Assembly (NCBI GenBank): GCA_029215795.1
Contig: JARDYH010000001.1
Span: 191,525,654 to 191,589,653 of the forward strand
Source of the DNA: Anniella stebbinsi
Taxonomy: Eukaryota > Chordata > Lepidosauria > Squamata > Anniellidae
Length of the DNA: 64,000 nt
Reading direction: 5' to 3'
A program made the position numbers and the translations under genes. Within the stretch, counting starts at the first letter, position 1. Each line of letters begins with the position of its first letter. Below, piece after piece: positions 11,256 through 22,625 of the stretch. The notes below the pieces were generated by a model that made no database searches, was not told where the DNA came from, and saw nothing but the letters and a program-made list of their open reading frames with translations.

Positions 11256-11548
11256 GGCCTTTATCACACCTACCCGGTTTGCTTATGTGGGTTCCCCCCC
11301 CCCCCCCGTTTCCTATGTGAGTGTAGCCTTTTGATCACATGTGGTCGATTTTGCTCCGATACCTCAGCTCAGCCTGCGGAGGAGGGGAGAAAACGGATCA
11401 TGTGATCTCCGTTCAGGAATACTTCAAAAGTGAAATGGGAAACGGAGCATTCGGTGCACGAGAGCAGCATAAGGGGGACGACGTCATGTGAAAGAATTGG
11501 ATCAAAGTCACAGCGGGTGTGGATCAAACCGCCCGTGTGATAAAGGCC
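11256..11548. mobile_element. MITE with GGCCTTTATCACAC ends
   Basis: Perfect 14-bp terminal inverted repeats (GGCCTTTATCACAC / GTGTGATAAAGGCC), 293 bp, no coding potential. It contains a poly-C tract near 11295. No clear target duplication. Confidence 0.75.
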
Positions 11549-11730
11549 CAAATTTTTATTTGTTCCACTACAAAACCACTTTGGGGGCCCATGCTAGAGC
11601 TGAAAAGCAGTATATATATATTTAAAATAAAATAAACAAATATATAAATGTTTTATCTTTTTATTTTTGTAAGCCACCTTGATATTATGAGAAAAGACGG
11701 GTATCAATATTTGTAAATAAATAGTTTGCT

Positions 11731-12670
11731 GCACATCTGGAAATTCAAAGAATGATTTAGGTTCTAAACCTTGGTTAGAGCAATCCATGTTTGTTGTGAA
11801 TACATCCTAAATACTTCCAGTGTAAACTTGGATATATCTGCAGGCATAAAGCTTGTGTGATGTTTCTTAGTACATAGCACAATGTGCAAAACAGGCCCAA
11901 AGCCATTTCCATATGCCACACTACTTCAGGGGATCGTCTAGCAGGAATAAATTACTACAATCATCCTGCTGTGGCTGATCAATGACCACGCTTGAGGTTC
12001 CAGAGCATCAAGTAGTCCATATTAAGACACTCCAGTCTTTTAAGCTAGCCCTGCACTGTTCTTCCTTCATCTCAGTGAGAAGTCTCTGTACCTTTTCTGT
12101 ACCTTCTCTTCCTGCCACCGATCCTGTAAACTGTAAAATGCTATCTGTAACAAATTCCAACACATTTGCCCTTGAAATGTTCTTTATCCCCATTGTGTGA
12201 TTCATGCGATAAGTTAAGCTTGCTAGAGCAGTTCCAACACCAGAGGGAACAAAACCCCATTTGGCTCCAGATACTTCCTGACAGCCACAACCATTCCAAC
12301 TGCTGCCAGTGGAAGAAAGCTTACATGAAGTTTTCTAAGTAGTAATTAATTTTCCCCTGCCCCTTCCATTGGTAGCATGTAGAGACATGTATTATATAAG
12401 AAGACCAGAAAACAATGTTAATTTCTCTGCTTGTCCAACTGGATGGAAGCTCTGGCTTGGGACATACACTCAAGAGAATATTTGAAAATGTTAATTGCTA
12501 GCCACAGCAAACATTTATATGTAGAGGTTGAAAAATGCAAGTTATAACTACTGTTTACTCCAGGCCCAGTTGGCTCTAATTGCAGAGTCCATAGAAGACA
12601 TACAATGCTAATACATCCAGACACTTCCTAATTTCCTCCTACTTTCTCTCTATAAGTTAAGCCTTGGTCC
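11731..12670. other. intron, no gene seen
   Basis: Non-coding, nothing recognisable. Confidence 0.5.
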
Positions 12671-13217
12671 ATGTCTACACCATCCATTTATCCCGGGGTC
12701 AGCTCGAGGTCATCCCTATGTGTCCAAATGATGTACAGAAGATCCCAGGGTCAACTGGGGATGACCTCTCACTTTTCCCTGGATAACTGGAACCACGGCT
12801 TTCCCGGTTTTCCCCATGGTCCCGGGGACAGCTCCGAGGATCATGGGTGGTGTGGCGCCCTCTCCCGGGGTCGTCCCTTCTTCCCCATGAATAGTGGGGC
12901 TCTGCCACTAGGCACGGAGCTCTGTGAGGGGCTCCGTGCCCATCAGGGGGTGTGGTGAGGAGGTAGTAGTTTTGCCATCACAGTGATGGCTCTCTTTTTT
13001 TAAAAAAAAACCACTTACTTTTTGGTGCACGTTTGAGCCCGCATTGCTGTGCAAAAATCTCCTTCAAACAACAACAACAAAACCTCATTGTGCCGGACAT
13101 CCCTCTTTCCTTCCAGGACATCGCAGTGGTGTTTGGATGCTGGGGGACGATCCCGAAAGTGGGAAAGCCCGGGATCCTCCCCCCTCCCTCATGGAAGACT
13201 CATAGGTGTAGATGAGC
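12671..13217. mobile_element. DNA-transposon-like repeat, 'ATGTCTACACC' family, copy 1
   Basis: GC-rich block beginning 'ccatgtctacaccatcc' and ending with a related inverted word ('taggtgtagatgagcc'). The inside shares 'tttatccc', 'gtcatccctatg', 'gcacggagc' and 'ttttgccatcacagtgatgg'-like words with 57757-58090. No coding frame. It ends about 85 bp from the donor of SPAG16 exon b. Confidence 0.55.
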
Positions 13218-13300
13218 CCTTGGTCTCATTCACTTGGTTGATCTGTGTTTATCCAATTTGCATCAATTAACCCAGTTCCCAAAGCAATAAACTTACTTAC

Positions 13301-13427
13301 CGTTCTGGCATCCCAGAGAGACAGGGTCTTGTCCGCAGAGCTGGTGAGAATGATGTTGGAGAAAGGAAGAAACTCAATGCTGTTTACTGAATCCTTATGA
13401 CCACGCAAGGTATATCTGCACCTCTCA
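13301..13427 (-). CDS. SPAG16: SPAG16 internal coding exon b (WD repeat)
   Basis: This 127-bp exon on the minus strand encodes one WD blade, with 'GHKDSVNSIEFLPFSN' followed by 'LTSSADKTLSLWDART'. That is a characteristic SPAG16 blade, recognised from family knowledge. The acceptor 'cttttacag' ends at 13428 and the donor 'ACG|gtaagt' starts at 13300. The exon begins with a single T that completes the AG left by the exon at 49377-49562, giving the expected LN-SER-C run across the junction, and it ends in phase 0. Intron length between the two exons is 35,949 bp. The exons on either side of this pair were not found, which is unsurprising because mammalian SPAG16 also has very long introns. Confidence 0.93.
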
Positions 13428-13574
13428 CTGTAAAAGAGTACAGTGATATATAGTCTAAGCAACACTTGCTGTGGAATAAGTGAGCAACACACACAAAAAG
13501 GTAACATTAAACATGATAGATCAGCATACTATGGCTTGGCATCCATGTTATTTATGTGGACAATACAAACATTA

Positions 13575-13642
13575 TTTATTTCCAATATTTATACCCTGCC
13601 CTTCTATATAAATATTCAAGGTGGCTAATAAAGTGGTTAATT
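13575..13642 (-). repeat. LINE/SINE 3' tail, antisense
   Basis: On the minus strand 'agaagggcagggtataaatat' followed by AAATAAATA, typical of LINE or SINE 3' ends in this window. Confidence 0.55.
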
Positions 13643-14388
13643 ACACCAGTGGCATTCACCTGAAAAATCTAGTTCCAGATCTTTAGCTTACGACATACTT
13701 CTACTTTGTTTTTATGTGCTGATTACGCACACCCTAATGTTGCAATTAAAATAAATGAATGTCACAAAAAGGCATGAAATATTAGAAATCTCAGAAAATA
13801 ATGAAGTTTTACACCTGAAAGCTGATGTTCAGGATCCCTACTAGTACAGTACAGGCTGTGAGAACTCATTCCAAGTTTGAAAAAGAGACAATCTGGGAAT
13901 CACGTCGCTTGTTCACAGGATAGGAAAGGTGGTTAGGGTACATTAGGAAATGATGACCTGTATAATTCCTTCCAACTCTAGCATTCTAGAAAACCCGTCA
14001 CACCATCCTTCAGTATTGCATTGAGCTAGAGGTCGCTTACACGATTGTTACGTCAACCGCGTAAGCACCACGACCCCGCCTTGGCCACTGCTTCACTTCA
14101 CATCATGCCTGCCATCCTGTCAAATTGTAAGGAGGGGAAAAAGCTCTTGAGGAGGAGCATTAGGGTGGTGCAGGCAGGTGGGAAGCTAGACCTAATTGTG
14201 CTTAACAATTCCCATATCATATTTCAAAAGAAATGCAAACAAACAAACAAAAAAATCCTAGGCTGGGGACATATTCCTGTTGGGTAGAAGAACACATTGA
14301 TTTATATCAGACAGCTCCCAATAGAGCAATTGAAAGATGCATCTTCAGGGAAAAGAGACAGATGAAGAAAGGAACATATATTATGAAG
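13643..14388. other. intron, no gene seen
   Basis: Non-coding. The left direct repeat of the next element begins at 14389. Confidence 0.45.
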
Positions 14389-14489
14389 AACTCATACACA
14401 ACGAGGGGAATTGCAGACAAACAGCCTGCAAGGCTTGTGAGAAATTAATTAGGCATCAGAGCAGCGAGGTCCATTCAGAATCCCTTAGC
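14389..14489. repeat. about 100-bp direct repeat, left copy
   Basis: 'aactcatacacaacgagggg' through 'cagaatcccttagc'. It is repeated at 15393-15498 with a 5-bp indel and roughly seven substitutions. Confidence 0.88.
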
Positions 14490-15392
14490 CTGTATGCCGA
14501 GTATTAAGAGCCAAATAGACAAAATAATAATATGTTATTGGTTTAAGGTACAACAGATGGATAATACTAGGTTACCCAAAAAATGTTTGATAGAACTATC
14601 CAATGGATTACCAATTAAAAATTGGGTACACCATGCTGCTCAATTTACCATTAAATATGGTTTCTCACTGACTGAGCTTCCCATCAGATACAAAGGAAAA
14701 CATCATCAAGAGAACTATAACGGAGGTTGTTATTAAAAAGGATTTAAACTCTGTTTATATATCCCCATGTACACCATTCTATTTTAAACTCAAAGAGGCT
14801 TGTGAATGTGCAGATTATTTTAACAACTTGACATTTGTACAACTCCGGTAAGCTTTCACAGAGTTAAGGCTAAATATGATGGACACTGCCTATAGAGATG
14901 GGAGGCATAGGGGCATCCTAGTAATTGATCGTATCTGTATTTGTGGTCGTCCTGAGCCAGAGGACCTTATCCATTATATTTTGCACTGTCCCCTATACAA
15001 TGACCCATGGGAATGGTTTGTAGCATCCTTAATTGAAAACTGTTCTCGCCAGAGCCCACTGGATGTGATTTCTTACCTCCTTGTGGACATGGAAAAATAC
15101 GTGACTTGGCATGTAGCTCTGTTTGCCACAGCTGCCCAAAAGTTTAGAAAGAAATACGTAGCAGAGATAGCCATCAATTGTAAAGGAGATGATTGTATTG
15201 GACTATATCTGATTTACACCACATCACTTATGGATCACCTATGACATATTATTTTTAAACTTTGTATATCATGTGTTATATGCATTATGTTTAATTTCTG
15301 TATTTCTTGTTTTTCTCTTTTTCTGTTGGTGTTCGTATTTTTTTTTATGCAAAGGCTATTGGCCAAAAGCAATAAAATTTGACTCACTGAGT
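14490..15392 (+). mobile_element. LINE 3' fragment (ORF2 C-terminus), clade uncertain
   Basis: The frame 14876-15244 encodes a C-terminal Cys/His knuckle, CICGRPEPEDLIHYILHC, as found downstream of the RT domain in several LINE clades (L1/Tx1, R1/R2/R4 types). The upstream 14494-14736 frame is probably the same ORF broken by stops. It ends with 'gcaataaaatttgactcact' and no long poly-A. Flanking direct repeats of 101 and 106 bp bracket it. The clade is not resolved by eye. Confidence 0.7.
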
Positions 15393-15498
15393 AACTCATA
15401 TACAATGAGGGGAATTGCAGACAGACAGCCTGCAAGAACAGGCTTGTGAGAAATTAATTAGGTGTTAGAGCAGGGAGGTCCATTCAGAATCCCTTAGC
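15393..15498. repeat. about 100-bp direct repeat, right copy
   Basis: Partner of 14389-14489. Confidence 0.88.
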
Positions 15499-16669
15499 AA
15501 GGTGAAAATGGACTAAAGTGATGGACCACAACAACTACGGAAAGGGAGGAAATGATTTGTATATTTCCATCAGGCCCATAAACACATGGGCCTATTTCAG
15601 TTCTCTTTCTCATTGCCGCTTCTGTGTCAATGTGTAGTGATGAGCAAGCTCCCTTCACTCTCTCCAGATTTAATTTACCATTCTGGTAACTCGGTGACTG
15701 ATATTGTTCTGAACCTCTGACTGCTACATAAAACAAACTCATCTTCTTCCAGCTGAGACATAATTTAAATGGAAGCGTGCAGTCACACTCAAAGCAACTG
15801 CTGAAAAGAAGGCAAAGGTTTTGGGATTTTCTACACAGAATAACGTACGTTTTGAAGCATATCTCTATCACCCTCCCTACCCTTTCCTGCACCTGTCTTC
15901 CACCTTGGACAAAATAACAAATCTATAGAGAATGGACAAAACTCTGCTCCCAGCAAGACATGTGTACGTTCAGGTCCAGATACTATTTCTTGCATGATAC
16001 ACTATACACAACTGTAAAAGAGACAAAATCAAGATCTTGTCCTGAACATGAGCCTTGACTGCCCTTAATTAGTCTGCCAAATAAAACAATGAATGCAATA
16101 GCTTTCTTCTGTCTTAATCGTTAGGAATATTTCTGCACAGGATTATAGCAGTCACTCTTGTGTGCTTCAGAACAAAAGACTTTTGCAGACAACTAGAAAG
16201 AGATTCAAAAATACCTTCACGTATTTTAATGTACTACTTACAGAGACATATTTTTGTTATGTACTAAAGTATTAACTTGTGATTGAGAAAACATTGATTT
16301 GCTATCATCTGTGACCCTGAAATACAAATCTTGAAATTATTTATATTATAATTAGGATTTAACGAGACAGGGTGATGAGAGTTAACCGTGTGTGTTTGTG
16401 ATCTTTTTCACCTTTTTGTTATTAGAAATACTGAATGAGACTTCCTAATTATTGTAATGAAGTATTAGGGAGATAATGTTTTATACTGTTTGAACATGTA
16501 ACATGCTATGAAAGCATATTGGTGTATTTTTTAATTTTTAATTTTGCTACTGATGAAGATACATCTGTATAAAATAAAAAAGAGAGAACAGCATTAAGAA
16601 CTTGATAGAGCTTAACACAAAATTAAAGGCAGAATCACAGAATGATGTAAAAGAGTCCTGCTAAATTAC
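15499..16669. other. intron, no gene seen
   Basis: Non-coding. A 132-codon open frame on the minus strand (15494-15892) has no recognisable motif and is treated as chance. Confidence 0.45.
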
Positions 16670-16672
16670 TTA

Positions 16673-17072
16673 GGGAACAATCCTTTGCCGCCTAGACAGC
16701 ATCGGAGGGGCCATAGGATACTTCGGGTTCCCAAGACCGAGGTTGGAGGCAGCACTTCGACTGCAGAGCTGGGAATCAGAGTTCTGACACTCATCCTCCT
16801 CGCTACCAGCATAGAAAGAAGTAAGCCGGCTGCCTCTCTGAGGTTGGGAATGCACCATTGGAGAAGGGGAAAAGGGGATGTTTTTGTGGGCAGGGAGGGA
16901 AGGAGATTGGAGAGGCCAGGATATGAATCATCCTGAGACCTCTCCAGCCTCCTTACTTTCCCCTCCAAGATTCTTTCACTAGATGGGCAAAAAAGCCTAT
17001 CTAGCCAAACTGCAAGGGATGACCATAAGCCTCCAAGTTCAGATTTACAAGCATTACAATAGGATTGTGCCC
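16673..17072. mobile_element. Harbinger-like MITE, copy 1
   Basis: Ends are GGGAACAATCC and GGATTGTGCCC, flanked on both sides by TTA (16670-16672 and 17073-17075). The TTA duplication and GGG-initial ends fit the PIF/Harbinger superfamily. It is 400 bp and shares sequence with 49883-50280 and, reversed, 60038-60452. Confidence 0.8.
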
Positions 17073-17555
17073 TTAAAGTACTTCTTAAATCTCAGAACTC
17101 ATTAGGTTGTATTCAGGCTACTTAGGGCAGATTCCACCAGGGTGCTTACACCCCTCAAATTATATTCTGCCCTGCCAATAGTGTTGTGCAACTGCCCCCT
17201 ACGGCTCGCACAATGGTGATTTAGCGATTCTGGAGCAACCCAAAATGAGCAGAAATTTGGACACAACACTGGCTCCATCTCTTCCATGGAGCTGGATACA
17301 ACACTGTCCCCCCTCACACTTGCATTATGGACAATGCAAAATGAGGGATAAGCTTCCAACACAGTTGATGCTACAACTAGTTGCGGTAGCAGCCCCAAAA
17401 TACCAAAATGTTTAGGAAAAAGAAAGGAAGAAGTTTCTACATGTGCGAAATTGTTATAGAATTTCTCTTCTCTCAAGAGAAATTCAGTGAAATTTCTCTG
17501 CCCACAAAGAGGGTGGAGAATTTTGAGAGGCCAATTGCTCACAGCTCTAGATTGC
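17073..17555. other. intron, no gene seen
   Basis: Non-coding. GC-richer patch at 17150-17300 not identified. Confidence 0.4.
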
Positions 17556-18285
17556 GACTACAAGGGCATGTTTGTGATCACGCCAAAGTGAGGCAGGTGG
17601 CTACCAGGAGGAGGGCCTTCTCTGCTGTGGCACCCCAGCTGCGGAATGAGCTCTGTAGAGAGGTTCGCCTTGCACCTATATTATACTCCTTTCGACGCTA
17701 GGTGAAGACCTTTTTATTTTCACAGTATTTTAACAGTTCATAAGTTTAATTTTTAACCTTGCTGTTTAAATTTGTATTTTAAATCTGTATTAATTTTTAC
17801 ATGGCTGCTTGGTTTTTATCCTAGTTGTGCTTTTATCCTGTTTTTATCCTGTTGTTTAGGCTGACCATATGAAAAGGAGGACAGGGCTCATGTAACTTTA
17901 ACAGTTGTAGAGAAAAGGGAATTTCATCCAGTGTCATTTGTATGCAGTTAGTTCCTGGTGAAATTCCCTCTTCATCACAACAGTTAAAGTTGCAGGGGAC
18001 CTGCCATCTTTTGTATCTGGTCACTCCAGTATAGTGCCTGCTACTTTAACTGTTGTGATGAAGAGGGAATATCACCAGAGACTAATTGCATACGAATGAC
18101 ACTGGCTGAAATTCCCTTTTCTCTACAACTGTAAAGTTACATGAGCCCTGTCCTCCTTTTTATATGGTCAGTCTACTGTTGTTTGTTTTATATTTTTAAT
18201 GGTTTTCATGGTTTTAATTTTTCTAAACCTCCCAGAGAGCTTCGGCTATTGGGCGGTATAGAAATGCAATAAATAAATAAATAAA
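17556..18285 (+). mobile_element. L2-type LINE 3' end, split by a hAT-like MITE
   Basis: The frame at 17580-17700 gives RRRAFSAVAPQLRNELCREV, the C-terminal signature of L2-like ORF2. A T-rich 3' UTR follows. It is interrupted at 17857-18175, then resumes and ends with 'gagcttcggctattgggcgg' and an AAATAAATA tail. The same terminal sequence occurs at the L2 copy near 37130. Confidence 0.82.
17857..18175. mobile_element. hAT-like palindromic MITE, copy 1
   Basis: 319 bp. Starts TAGGCTGACCATATGAAAAG, ends with the inverted form GGTCAGTCTA, and is flanked by CTGTTGTT on both sides (17849-17856 and 18176-18183). An 8-bp duplication is the hAT signature. The two halves are complementary almost throughout, so the whole unit can fold into one hairpin. 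Confidence 0.88.
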
Positions 18286-18289
18286 GTGT

Positions 18290-20394
18290 ACATCTGACAC
18301 CCTGTCAAACCTCTGCACAGGGCTTTAGTTTATGTTTCTGCAATTGTTATGTGGCCACTTAACTTCAACACCAATGCTACATTTTCTTCTTCACATATTT
18401 GGAAATTATCCAAATATATCTTTTAATAATGTCTGTAATGATTCTCAAGAGAATGAGCTACAGGACTGTAGTTCGGTGGATAAAATTTTCAACTCTGACT
18501 GGGCAGACCTGGGCTTAAATCCTCAACTTTGAGCAGTTACCTTCCGCCTAACCTATGCCCCAGATTGATATGGGGGTAAAATAGACTATAGCTGGGTCTG
18601 CTTAATAAATAAGATCCTGATACTTCGCCATACCTGTATCTCCCATACTCACCTCTTGACCCTTCAATGATGTGCATTTCTGGCCATTTTCTGGCCATTT
18701 TCTGGCCATTTTTCCTCAAGCACTTTTCAAAAGCATTGCATGAGGCAAATACAATCCTGGACACAATATGAAAGGTCCCTTTCTCAATCAAAACCCTAAT
18801 GCGTAGTTTAAAATAGAGGCATATTTCTTTCCCGGACTGGAGACCTGGAGATTTTGATACAAAAAATAGTCTCAGGGTGCTGAGAAAAGAATTTCATTCT
18901 TTAAAAACAAACAAACAAACAAACAAACAAACAAACAAACAAACAAACAAACGTATTTTGGCCCAAGATATTATTTATGGCCTTCCTCAGGGGAAATCTT
19001 TAAAAGTCTTCAGAGAACTCTGTCAGGACTGTCCCAAACATCTGAAGATAGAAAAGGTATGCATGAGTAGGGCTAGCCTTTGGTGCCCCCCATGGATTAT
19101 GGGGCCTGGTGCAAGTATGATGGTGGTGTCCCATTAGGCTCAGCATGGCACCCCCCTCAGCATGGCGCTCCCTTCTGCTCAGCGCCCCGGTAACTGCCCA
19201 GCTCACCCACCCCTAAGGTCAATCCTGTGTATGAGACAGTCACATGTATGAGACATTCCTGAGAAATTTCGCTGAAGACTTTTTAAGAATACCCCTGATG
19301 AAGGCCACAGATAATACATTGGGCCAAAACTCATTGGACTTCTGAAAGAATATCTCAGCTTTTGATGAATAAGACTTTTCCACAAATATTTGGAAAGGTA
19401 TGTTGACCAGGAACACCAAGAATTCAGTTATTTTCATTGTATTATATTTCATTATATTATGTTTTATGTGCTGCTACCTGCCCTTAGAGAGAGTTAGTGG
19501 CCTGGTTTGCATTTAATTTAGTGTTATGAGCACAAGCTTTGGATTCATGTGCTCCACCCTCCCCTCTCCCATCTTCTGGTAAAGCTGTGAGGGAGGGTCA
19601 GGAGCTTATTGACTAACCTGTTTCTCATAATGTCACAAGAACCCAGACAAACTGCAATTAGTGTTAACTATGTTTTATTGAAACACGCCAACTTCAAACT
19701 ATAGTTAACGATCCTGACTAATTTCAATAAACCATACTTAATATTAACCAGAATTCCCAGTTCAGAAACAATGAGAATTACAGTCAGATGAAAATGGAAT
19801 CAAAAGCTTCCGATTTATTTGTGACCTATCCTGAGGAGAGAGGAACAGTTAGCACAGGCAAGACTCCATCGTTAAATATGAGCACAGCTAGTTTGTTGCT
19901 TTTTTGATGTGTGCACACAGTATACCTAGACCTGTAATTCTGTAAAAACAACTACAGGTGGGGACCAGTGGAAACAGGCCAGGTTGTGTGATCTACATGG
20001 AGGGCTTCCTCCTTTCAGCATAGAGAGGTGCTGAGAGGAAAAGGTGCCTTTCTTTTCCAGAGACATATCCAGAAATTATGGTTTCTGTCAAATTGGGAAT
20101 GCAAATGGAACCAGGTACTACTTGTCCCCTGAGACAGGAAGCAGATTTTACATTTAACAAAGTATAAACATGATTTTCTGCTCAGCAGTTTTGCAGAACA
20201 AGAATGAACTTTGCCTCACAATCAGATGACAGTGGGGTTATCAGGAATTAGCACAGCAGCTGAGAACAGCAATCTGTGCTCTTTTTCTGTAACTCTTTTG
20301 AAGATTTATATTGAAGCTGAACCTCTTGGTTCTCCTTCACAACCATGAATTTCATTAACAAACCTTCGTTTCGTGTTTAATTAACTACTAATAA
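18290..20394. other. intron, no gene seen
   Basis: Non-coding. Contains (CAAA)n at 18904-18953. Confidence 0.5.
18904..18953. repeat. (AAAC)n microsatellite
   Basis: About twelve uninterrupted tetranucleotide units. Confidence 0.97.
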
Positions 20395-20395
20395 T

Positions 20396-20640
20396 GAACA
20401 ATTATGTAGTGCTTTCAAGTTTCCAGAGCACTTCATATACATTATTGTGGTTGCAACTGTTACAACTACTCCATAAGGCAGCCCAGTATTACCCTCATAT
20501 TCCAGAGGAGGGTCTCAGGTTAAGAAAAAAGTGGCTTGTCTTTGGGCAGCTAATTTGCTAATGGGACAGGGCAAATTCAAGTCAGGGACTTCTTGAATCA
20601 TAGCTCAATCTCTTAGCCACTGTGCTACATCAGATAGCAT
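20396..20640 (-). repeat. MIR-like (CORE) SINE, antisense
   Basis: Read on the minus strand: 'agcacagtggctaagagatt' (tRNA A-box region), then 'gattcaagaagtccctgact', and later a core with 'cctcatatt' and 'ccataaggcagc' counterparts. This fits an old tRNA-derived CORE-SINE. Confidence 0.6.
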
Positions 20641-22175
20641 CCATGGCCATATTCAAATGTGTGTTTTTTTTTGTCTCCCCCCTCATGAATTCAGCAATGT
20701 TATGCTCTTATTAGTTGCCCGGCAACAATTATTATCACAGAACTAGGGACGTATGAGCATTTTGTTTCAGTTCACAAATTACTCAAATGCCTTGTTTGCA
20801 ACCCCAAAAGTAAACTGGAGTGCACATTCTCCAAGAATGTCTGCAAACTCCCAAACTTGCAGCTGTGTTCACAAAAATGTGCACTTAAAAAAAATGCACA
20901 CAATCAGAAATACACATTTTTTAAGAATGCACACCCTTAAAACTGCATTTTCACACTTTAGTTATTGGGGGTAAAGTGGGCACTTCTGAAAAATGCACGA
21001 CTTTTCCTGTTTGAACGAATTAAAAAAGAAAACAAAAAGCAGGGTGCAAGCAACAACAGGAGAAAGCCAAAGTGAAGTTCAGAGAATTTTGGGATGCTTG
21101 AGCATCCCCACATGGAACAACCTGTTTAAAGCTCAAGACAGTAATCAAGTGTCCAGTAACTGAGGCAAAAATATTTGTACTACAGAGTTCTGAAATGGGT
21201 TGAAAATAATAATCAAGTATTTAGACAATGGTTTCATTTTCTAGGTTCAGTGTGTCTCTTTACAGTGCTTTCTTTTTAAGCAGAAAAAAATGCAAAGCTT
21301 ACACACACTCCTTTGTTGCTGTATTTATGCTACTCCAATTAATTCTTAAACTGCTTTATTTTTAGATGTAGAAAATATGTATATCACTTACTGAATGCTG
21401 GAACAAAGATATAAAGCAACATAGAAATAATACAACCTGCTGTTTTCACTAAAATAAAATTGAGTGCCCTTTATTCATTTCAGGCAAGATGTTGATTAAA
21501 CAGATGAAAGTCCTGCAGCCTATCTTGAATGGCTGGTAGCCCTATTTGGTTAGGTTAATCCAATAATTTACCTTTTATCTCAATTTGCCATGCAAAAATA
21601 GTTCAATATTTTCAATTGATGAATGTGTTGTTAAGATAACTGTCCGCTTTAAGCCTGCTGACTTCAGCAAGACGTGTCTAATAGTGTTTCAAAATTAGTG
21701 ACAGCCTAGCTGTCCCTCCACTGAGCAATCCTTTTGAGACATGGAAGGGATAAACTTCCCACATTGAATAGTAGAGCCAATGGCACACCTTTACACTCTT
21801 TGAACTTAATGGTGCTTTCACAACCACCCAAGGAATGCTGGGACCTCATTCAGAGAGATGTTTTTTACAATGTTGACAATTTACAACCACAATGTGTTTT
21901 TAATCGCTATTATCAATACAGATCAATTCCAGATGAACCAGAAAGCAATGAAAAACACAACCCAGATACAACAGATTTATGTAAAAGCATGCCAGACACA
22001 CCACATATATACATAACATTGCTAGATGTTAGCCCCCTGTGTGAGGTAAAGTAAATAGCAACTCTCCACTGAATTAGAATTTTATTTAACTTTCCTATTG
22101 ACTATTGGTTCTTACTTCAAAAGAAGATATTCCTTACATTAATAATCTCCTTCTTGCTTTTTAAAAGTTAGCGTG
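20641..22175. other. intron with possible old hAT-like repeat
   Basis: At 20740-21015 'tagggacgtatgagcattttg' begins a stretch rich in 'aatgcac' and 'tgcacatt' words, similar to 42700-42960 and 43570-43800. Otherwise nothing seen. Confidence 0.35.
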
Positions 22176-22179
22176 TTTG

Positions 22180-22625
22180 CTAGATGTGTTGTACCATTGC
22201 TGGGAGAACTCCGCTGACTGCCAAAATATTGCCAGGCCAGGTTCAAGGCGATGTTTTTGCCCGTTCACCGAGAACTACAAATCAGGGCCTCCTGGATGTC
22301 CCCACACCTACACATCTGACGGCAACCAGCTAGAGGGGTTTTTTTGTTGTGGCGCTCTGCTTTTGGAATTTTCTCCCTGCTGCAGTGTGACAGGCACCAC
22401 CCTTGATGGAGTTTCAGTGCCTGTTGAAATGTATCTCTTTACCCAAGCATTTGCTGATGTTTATACCTAGCTTAGTAGAGTTTTTGTTTTCATCTTTGTG
22501 CTTTATTTTGTCTTTATTTTTTTTATTATTTATTACATTTCTATATCACCCAACAAGCTGTAGCAATTTTGTACACAACCTGCGATTTGATCATGAAGGG
22601 CGGTATACATATTTTAAATGAATAA
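22180..22625 (+). mobile_element. LINE 3' end fragment
   Basis: GC-richer block followed by a T-rich 3' UTR and the terminal 'gaagggcggtatacatattt', characteristic of LINE 3' ends in this window. No clear ORF motif remains. Confidence 0.5.

Larger units (their letters stand above)
11035..11730 (+). mobile_element. L2-type LINE 3' end, split by a MITE
   Basis: The frame at 11045-11120 gives RAFSAAALQVWNSL, the conserved C-terminal motif of L2-like ORF2. The 3' UTR follows, then an 18-bp tandem tract, a MITE at 11256-11548, and a LINE-type terminal 'gtaagccaccttgatattat' with an AT-rich tail near 11670-11725. A second short tail ('gagctgaaaagcagtatata') lies at about 11597, so two tails may be superposed. 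Confidence 0.6.

Noticed and set aside
14876..15244. Possible host zinc-finger gene
   Set aside because: The Cys/His knuckle is the LINE ORF2 C-terminal type, with repeat-like flanks.
15494..15892. 132-codon minus-strand open frame as a gene
   Set aside because: Overlaps the direct repeat edge and shows no motif.
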